Of a stretch of 13,419 nt of DNA, positions 8,766 to 13,419 are shown one piece after another (within the stretch, counting starts at the first letter, position 1; every line of letters starts with the position of its first letter). The translations under genes were made by a program, and so were the position numbers. The notes under the pieces were generated by a model. That model was not told the origin of the DNA, did not search any database, and saw only the letters and a list, made by a program, of their open reading frames with translations. The DNA comes from Thoreauomyces humboldtii. Lineage: Eukaryota > Chytridiomycota > Chytridiomycetes > Spizellomycetales > Powellomycetaceae. The stretch lies in the NCBI GenBank assembly GCA_027596035.1, contig JADGJA010000638.1, forward strand, positions 1-13,419, in the 5' to 3' direction.

Positions 8766-9961
8766 GCTGGAAGATGGGATGCTGGGGAGAGTACAGAGGG
8801 ATGTGGATGTGGATGCGGATTTGGAGGGAAGCCGAAGCGCGGGGGGCCGACCTTTTGTAGGACGCAGGCAGGGCTGGTGGCGGCCACGAGATGCCGAACA
8901 CCTACCTCCCTCTGCCGGGCCATCGCCTCGCCGTGGCCATGCTGGGCACCGCATCCCCTTTCTGATCCCGATGGGCTGTGTGAGAGGGAGCGCTGTTCTT
9001 GCTCTGTGTGTGTACAGCGTACAGTGGCCGCCGCCCCGCTGTCCAAAAAAAAAACTGCGCAAAATCTTTTTTTTGAGTCTGAACCGTTTACTGTACACAG
9101 AGAAAAAAGTAAGTTCCCGAGGTACTACTAAAGAACGATTCTCTTGCGGACGTCCGCTTGGTAAAGCCTGCGTGGTTACACACTGAGTTGCACTAGACAC
9201 GTGGCTTCGGCACTTGTTGGAGTCCTTTGCGATGTGATGTGATCGCCGACCTGTGGGTTGGGAGGCGGAGCAGACGTGCACAGGAAACGGGGCTGGCCCC
9301 TCGCCCTGTACACCGCCTCTCTTGCGGCTCGTCACATCTCCTTCAGTGTTCGTGTGATGCCTCTGACGTGGGTGCTCCGCTGCTTTGCCCCTCAGGAACA
9401 TCAGAAGCCAATTCCCGTACGGCGTGCCTGTACCCTCACTGCCTGCGGCCATGAGGCTTCTTCGTTCTTTCACCTACCCGCAGCGAGGCGGGGTTGGGGA
9501 GCTGCTGCCGCTGTGTGTGTTTGTATGACGAGTGGGATTAAATTCACGGGTCCGAAGAGATCTGGGCCCCCCAGCTGCATTGGTAGAGGCTCGAGACGAC
9601 CGAAGTCGGAGCAACCAGGCATGTCCCCCGCACGCAACCTGACGCCTTGGCCCAGCTCGGGCTATCCCGTCAGATTTTCCAGGTACAGCGAAAAGATCCC
9701 TGGGCGAGGGACAAGGCTTCCGCATATTTCCCAGGCGACCGGGGGCAGCGACGCGGGTGCGGGTGTCGTGTTCGCCCGCCTGTCCTTCGGTTCGTTTCGT
9801 AGTCGAGCGTTTATGAGTTGTGTGGTGCGCTCTCTTCTCAAGCTGGTCGACTCTCCACAACGTCTTCATGGTTCTGACCATCGAGGCTAAGAGAGGATTG
9901 GGATGGAAACCTGGTCGTCTGTCACATCCAACAGGAAGCAGGTTCTCGTTCTTCTCGACCT
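8766..9961. other. Intergenic region, no gene seen
   Basis: The first 350 bases are the deacetylase 5' flank, including a CT-rich leader directly before the ATG and a nested inverted repeat near 9019-9096. The rest (about 9190-9961) has open frames of 160-210 codons on both strands, arginine/proline-rich, with no signal peptide, domain or clear splice structure. It also serves as 3' flank of the Mediator 9-like gene. Confidence 0.55.
9019..9096. repeat. Nested inverted repeat with A10/T8 arms upstream of the deacetylase
   Basis: GTACAGT at 9019-9025 pairs with ACTGTAC at 9090-9096. Inside them an A10 run (9045-9054) pairs with a T8 run (9067-9074) about nearly the same centre. It lies 255-330 bases before the deacetylase ATG. 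Poly(dA:dT) tracts commonly exclude nucleosomes in fungal promoters, so this may be promoter architecture; that is inference. Confidence 0.55.
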
Positions 9962-10840
9962 TCATTCCACGTCCATCCCGTCGACGACCTCGTCGTTGTC
10001 CGCATGCTCACCATCCTGTACATTGTTCGGCGCGAGTTCGTCATACCGGGTAGGTGGTTGTCGGGGCGGACTTTGATGAAAGACACGAAGGTTGGGGAAA
10101 CAGGGGGGTCAGAACCCTTCCGATCATCGTCGCAGCGGGGTATGCTGGACATCACCAAATCTCGGATGGTCCGATGTCTCTTTTTACCTCGAGTTCCCCA
10201 ACAACAACCTCCTAGCTTCCCTCAAGGCGTCCATCTGTCGTTCCTCGGACACGTCGACGTTCGGAAGGTCGCGGATCGAGTCGCGGGCGTCGCGGATGCG
10301 GGATTGGACCGTTCGAATCTGGAGAACGAGAAGATCAGAAATAAAAGAAAACCCCAGACGTTCCAACGAGTCTTGCATTCGGTCGCATCGGATAGTTTCT
10401 CGGTCTGGGTCGGGCAAACCCCACTCTCGAGCATGTCCACGTTCACGTTCGTCGCTTACCAGTCTCTCCGCCTCGAGAGCAGGACTCTCTCCGTCCCCTG
10501 ACGGGACCATCGAAGAGGGATCCGAGGATGAGGGTGATGCGTGAGGTGGTGCGACTGCCTGTTGAAGGGCTTCAAGAGCTTGTACGATGAGAGGAAGGAA
10601 TGTGAACGTGGAGGGATCGACTTTGAATGGTGTTGGATGGTCGGTGGAGGAAGAGTTGTAGGATTCGAGCGAGTCGGCCGTGGAGGTTTGCGAAGCTGCG
10701 TAGTTCAGTGGTGGTGGTGGTGGTGGTTGAGCGTGCGACTGCTGCCGTCGTTGGAGCGGTAGGACCTCTGGGACCATCTTCACCAGATCCAGTCTAGTAT
10801 AGGTTTGGGAATGGAGTGGGAAAGCGTGGGAAAGGTTCAT
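9962..10840 (-). CDS. MED9: Mediator complex subunit 9-like protein
   Basis: Three exons: 10840-10460, 10318-10188 and 10070-9962, giving 206 residues. The introns are 141 nt (GTAAGC...CCAG) and 117 nt (GTAAAA...AAAG). Med9 is a small helical subunit of the Mediator middle module that links transcription factors to RNA polymerase II in the nucleus. Residues 1-75 are low-complexity with a poly-Pro run. A hydrophobic helix follows (TFLPLIVQALEALQQAV, ~79-96), then a charged helix pair around IRTVQSRIRDARDSIRDLPN and VSEERQMDALREARRLL (128-167). The spacing and the LPxxDxSxEEQ-like turn resemble the Med9 domain. An acidic tail ends in DEVVDGMDVE. The splice joining exons 2 and 3 is supported by phase and by this sensible tail. 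ATG 10840 is the first in frame; ATG 10777 is possible. Med9 is poorly conserved, so it could be another small coiled-coil protein. Confidence 0.68.
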
Positions 10841-11189
10841 ACCCCTTACGCGTTCGACGAAAGTCGACAAACTTCCTGCGCAGGAACAACTTCAAGAGCC
10901 CAATGTAGATATGTACAGCTTGTTGGGAGATTGTATAAAGCACAGCATTATAAACAGAGAAAAGAGATGAGAGAGAACACGACGTCAAGTAACAGCAGGG
11001 GAGACGTGACGGCAAAGGCGAAGGAAATATCAGGATAGCACACCGCAAAGCCCCAAGAGACTCTTTCTAGGATCGTCCGACATGTAGCGCTTGAGAGCAT
11101 AGCGAAGCGATGCACGACGGACCCAGCGAAGCGCAACACGGGAAAAGAAAACATCTTGACCGAACCGGATCCTTCTGTCCCAGCACTCT
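10841..11189. other. Spacer between GID4 and the Mediator 9-like gene
   Basis: This 349-base stretch holds the 3' flank of GID4 and the promoter region of the downstream gene. It is more AT-rich than the coding regions on either side. No gene or clear core promoter motif was seen. Confidence 0.6.
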
Positions 11190-12240
11190 CTAACGGAACT
11201 CGAAGGCGGGAAAGGACGTTGACGGTACGTGCTTGAGCGAGAGATGCTGAAACCATTCCGAGTTGTGGTGCTAAAGGGGGAGATGCTGAAGGTAAGCCGG
11301 CAGTGTGATGTGGGGTGGTGACAAGCCGACAGATGCCGACATGACACTTACAAAGTAGAGACCCGTTATACAGCCAAGGGACTTTTGATACGACACGTAG
11401 TAGAAACCGGCGAACGAAGCCCCGGAGATGGCGGTGATGGCATGGTCCGGTACCAAAAAGTGTTCCTGCAACACCACGCCCCGTCAACGCCCAGTCAACA
11501 CCGAGCAAGCGCCTTGAACAGAGACGGATTCCCTTTAAATACGAGGCAACGCACCTTCCAACGCATGAAGATGAAATCGCTCGTCTCGAAATCGAACGAG
11601 AATCCGTCCTCGTTGAATCGATCCACGTACTCTGCGAATTCCGGGAACCGTTGCTGGAATGGAACGGGAACGAAAACCAGTCCCCCGAGTCAGAAGACGA
11701 AACTTGTTCGTTCCACGGTTTTCCAGTCCACGTTCTTTCCCGTGCTCGTGCACATACCCAATGCTGCCGATCGATGGCTTCGTCGGCGTCCCACTTTCTC
11801 GTCAGGAACGAATGTTTGGGACCGATGATCTCACCCTCGAAGAAGGTGCACAGATCCGGGTAGTCCTCCGTGAGTCCCTTTATGGACAGATAACCGCAGA
11901 GGAACGAGCTCGCCAGGTCCACGTGCTATGAAACGGGGGACCATGGCATCGTAAGTGAGAGAGAACACTACCGCTTGGCGATTTCTGCTCGCCCCCCTGT
12001 GCAAACCTGAAAGTCCACCGTAACGTCATAACTGTTCCTCCCGCTGGTCTGGTGTCCCTTGAAGGCACTGCCCGAGAACAGGGAGCAGCAATGCCTGTCT
12101 ATCAACCTCGGCCGCGCTGGCTCCAAGGTGCGAGGTCTGGGTTTGCTCAGGACGACCGCTGATTTCGTCGGTTGGACCTTGGCTGGGGGTTGGGAGGATG
12201 GAGAGGAGGAGTGGACGTCGAGCTGAGCTGTCACGGGCAT
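11190..12240 (-). CDS. GID4: GID4/VID24, substrate receptor of the GID/CTLH E3 ubiquitin ligase
   Basis: Five exons: 12240-12007, 11925-11758, 11653-11555, 11465-11352 and 11270-11190. The introns are 81, 104, 89 and 81 nt, all GT-AG and all phase 0. The protein is 231 residues. GID4 binds N-terminal proline degrons and brings substrates such as gluconeogenic enzymes to the cytoplasmic/nuclear GID ligase. The beta-barrel is complete: [12 protein letters not shown] (53-64), [10 protein letters not shown] (69-78), [16 protein letters not shown] (86-101), [20 protein letters not shown] (105-124), FIFMRWK (161-167), [10 protein letters not shown] (168-177), [17 protein letters not shown] (180-196) and the closing [16 protein letters not shown]. 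Each splice restores a block known from animal and yeast GID4. ATG 12240 is the first in-frame ATG of the exon; the residue just upstream in the open frame is not a start. The N-terminal extension is only about 50 Ser/Pro/Lys-rich residues, shorter than in human (300 aa) or yeast (362 aa). Confidence 0.95.
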
Positions 12241-12778
12241 CAGTAAATAGGGTAGGAAGGATGCGGCCTCTCCCGTTCCGATCTGCGTGTGAGAGAGATA
12301 CGAAACTAGCTCTAGTCCGTTGAACACGCGCGACGGGCGAAGTCGCCGTCGTGGAAAGCGCCTGGAAAAAGACGAGAAGCTAGGTTTCCACTCCTCTAGA
12401 CAGGCGAAGCGTTCGAGAGACCGAGAGGGATAGGACCCTTCTGGGCGCTTCGAGGGCCGGGGTGTTGGGTGTTGGGTAGCGAAACGAGACGGCGAACGGG
12501 GAAACAGTCCTCGCGTGGAAGGACGGGAAGCTGGGACTGTTTGGGACTGGTCGGCGTCTTCCGCTGTTTCGTGTGAAGCTTTTCTCTGTTCGTGGGATCA
12601 GGGAAGCGTGAGGACGTGTGCTTTGGAGCTGAACGGCGGGACGGTGAGAATGCGAGGGTTTGCCGATGTGGGTTGTTTGGACCGAAAGCGCAATGTGCAA
12701 TGGGTTTCACGACATGAAGCGAGGCAAAAAAGGACGGCGGGGAAACGGGTGGGTGGGTCCTTTCGGCCAAAACCACAC
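12241..12778. other. GID4 upstream region, no gene seen
   Basis: This stretch lies between the GID4 start and the tRNA 3' flank. It holds a small hairpin close to GID4, listed separately. Short open frames on both strands (60-126 codons) are proline/serine- or arginine-rich and unrecognised. No TATA box is obvious. Confidence 0.6.
12331..12351. repeat. GC-rich hairpin upstream of GID4
   Basis: CGACGGGCGA (12331-12340) is followed by AG and then TCGCCGTCG (12343-12351). The arms pair as nine base pairs with one bulged G and a very tight loop. It sits 91 bases before the GID4 ATG, possibly in the 5' untranslated region. Confidence 0.55.
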
Positions 12779-12782
12779 AAAA
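12779..12782 (-). terminator. RNA polymerase III terminator (TTTT) of tRNA-Ser
   Basis: On the minus strand the first run of four T bases after the tRNA 3' end starts 17 bases past the discriminator. Four or more T bases stop polymerase III. The trailer would be short and normal for 3' processing. Confidence 0.6.
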
Positions 12783-12809
12783 CAGACAAATGAAACATCG
12801 ACGCCTACA

Positions 12810-12820
12810 GGATTTGAACC
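12810..12820 (-). promoter_or_regulatory. tRNA internal B box
   Basis: GGTTCAAATCC on the minus strand matches the TFIIIC B-box consensus GGTTCGANTCC with one change, and lies in the T arm. Confidence 0.8.
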
Positions 12821-12864
12821 TGTGCTCCCAGAGGGAACCTCCTTACAATGAGATAGCAGGGAGG

Positions 12865-12883
12865 CGCCTTAACCATTCGGCCA
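12865..12883 (-). promoter_or_regulatory. tRNA internal A box
   Basis: TGGCCGAATGGTTAAGGCG on the minus strand is a standard serine-tRNA D-arm A box. Both internal promoter elements are intact, so transcription is possible despite the acceptor-stem damage. Confidence 0.8.
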
Positions 12884-12890
12884 AATGCGG

Positions 12891-12907
12891 TTTAGGGTTA
12901 GGGTTAG
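12891..12907. repeat. Interstitial telomeric repeat, (TTAGGG) x 2.8
   Basis: The plus strand reads TTTAGGGTTAGGGTTAG, almost three copies of the TTAGGG telomere unit. It starts at the base directly upstream of tRNA position 1 and degenerates into AGGAGGGGG. On the tRNA strand it reads as CCCTAA repeats. It is either an internal telomeric scar or a binding site for a TTAGGG-recognising factor. Confidence 0.85.
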
Positions 12908-13419
12908 AGGAGGGGGAAGCCGTTGCGACGCCACGAACGCCTCTGTCGCTCGTCGCTTTCGCTCCTCACTCGTCGTTTTCGTGGCTCTGCGAACGGCTCT
13001 TCTACCCTATGACCCTCTAGATGACCCTCCCCATTCTACGTGACAACCCCCATCATTCCCACACACTCCATTCCCATAGCATCCCGCACGTGCAGACATT
13101 CATCCATCGACAGCCAGTCTGCTTATCGTATTGTCCATATCCCAGGCTTGGCTCGCGGCAAGCTCCCTTCCGTCGCTCGCGATCCGTCTAGTCCATCTAG
13201 CGTCCATCCGGTCCGCACGCCGTCTGGCCTGCGCCCATCTCCTCGCAGCCAGGCGATCGCTGAGGACCTTCCAGGGTTGAAAAACCTCACGGTGACAGAA
13301 CATCGTGGCACACACAGCAAGGGGTTGAGGTTACGAGAGGTCGTCGGGCGTCATGAATCAAAGGGCTGGTGTTACGCGGCAAGATGCAACCACCACTGGC
13401 ACGTGTCGGAGCACATGCA
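12908..13419. other. Flank beyond the telomeric repeat, no gene supported
   Basis: There is no recognisable gene here. A minus-strand frame at about 13100-13315 reads arginine/alanine-rich (QPWKVLSDRLAARRWAQ...) and could be an exon fragment, but lacks a domain and clear splice sites. CCATCC/CTCGTCG-type short direct repeats are frequent. Confidence 0.5.

Larger units (their letters stand above)
12799..12890 (-). tRNA. trnS-GCU: tRNA-Ser(GCU) with a 10-nt intron and mismatched acceptor stem
   Basis: The D arm (GGCC...GGC), anticodon stem CCTCC/GGAGG, long variable arm (CCC/GGG stem), T arm ACAGG/CCTGT with loop TTCAAAT, and discriminator G73 (12799) all fit a eukaryotic serine tRNA. The anticodon loop reads CTGCTA...A, so the anticodon is GCT at 12857-12855, decoding AGC/AGU. 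A 10-nt intron (12853-12844) follows position 37, as in nuclear tRNAs. The 3' acceptor strand AGGCGTC needs GACGCCT opposite, but the seven bases before position 8 are CCGCATT, which pair at only one or two positions. Shifting by one base restores a core CGC/GCG but leaves at least three mismatches. The telomeric repeat begins at the next base. It may be a recent pseudogene, or the 5' end may have been replaced. Confidence 0.82.

Noticed and set aside
8766..9473. 236-codon N-terminal extension of the chitin deacetylase frame
   Set aside because: The ATG at 8765 opens a perfect signal peptide. The upstream frame translates through A/T runs and low-quality sequence and would bury the signal peptide.
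9258..9965. Overlapping open frames of 210 (plus) and 163 (minus) codons
   Set aside because: They overlap each other, have Arg/Pro-rich composition with no domain, signal or splice pattern, and look like chance frames in GC-rich DNA.
10948..11922. 324-codon minus frame starting inside GID4
   Set aside because: Only its first 55 residues are GID4. The rest reads through the GTATGT donor at 11757 into intron and wrong-frame exon sequence.
1..13419. CRISPR array, prokaryotic operon, integrated virus or transposon
   Set aside because: No regularly spaced repeats, no transposase, integrase or polymerase motifs, and no terminal inverted repeats with target-site duplications were seen. Gene structure is eukaryotic throughout.

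Overview
The window looks like nuclear DNA of an early-diverging fungus, probably a chytrid-type zoosporic fungus. This is inferred from several signs: spliceosomal GT-AG introns of 66-141 nt, a fungal-type GPI-anchored chitin deacetylase, recognisable GID4 and Mediator 9 genes, a type II tRNA-Ser with an intron, and a TTAGGG telomeric motif. The phylum is a guess; 'fungal nuclear genome' is much firmer.

Every gene I can support lies on the minus strand, so the window reads right to left. From right to left: (1) a tRNA-Ser(GCU) gene (12799-12890) abutting an interstitial telomeric repeat (12891-12907); (2) GID4/VID24, the substrate receptor of the GID/CTLH ubiquitin ligase (12240-11190, five exons, complete); (3) a Mediator subunit 9-like gene (10840-9962, three exons); (4) an intronless secreted chitin deacetylase with a C-terminal GPI-type signal (8765-7482); (5) a two-pass membrane receptor with a large extracellular Cache-like domain and a short cytoplasmic tail (6691-4669, six exons, one of them an 11-nt microexon); (6) a large secreted protein built of Pmp-like beta-helix repeats followed by a mucin-like Ser/Thr/Ala stalk (3917 to beyond base 1, six exons seen, 3' end outside the window).

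The exon models were built by hand from splice signals, reading-frame phase and, where the family is known, protein conservation. In all four intron-containing protein genes the phases close exactly across every junction. GID4 is the strongest model because each junction restores a conserved block.

The genes do not form one pathway. Three of them (deacetylase, beta-helix/mucin protein, membrane receptor) belong to the cell surface and fit wall remodelling, adhesion and sensing. The other two are housekeeping regulators of protein turnover and transcription. Intergenic stretches hold no gene I can support. They contain simple repeats, one nested inverted repeat upstream of the deacetylase and a small hairpin upstream of GID4. 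The points most worth a second look are the damaged tRNA acceptor stem against telomeric repeats, the 11-nt microexon, the effector-less receptor and the Pmp/mucin fusion with its 243-bp internal tandem duplication.
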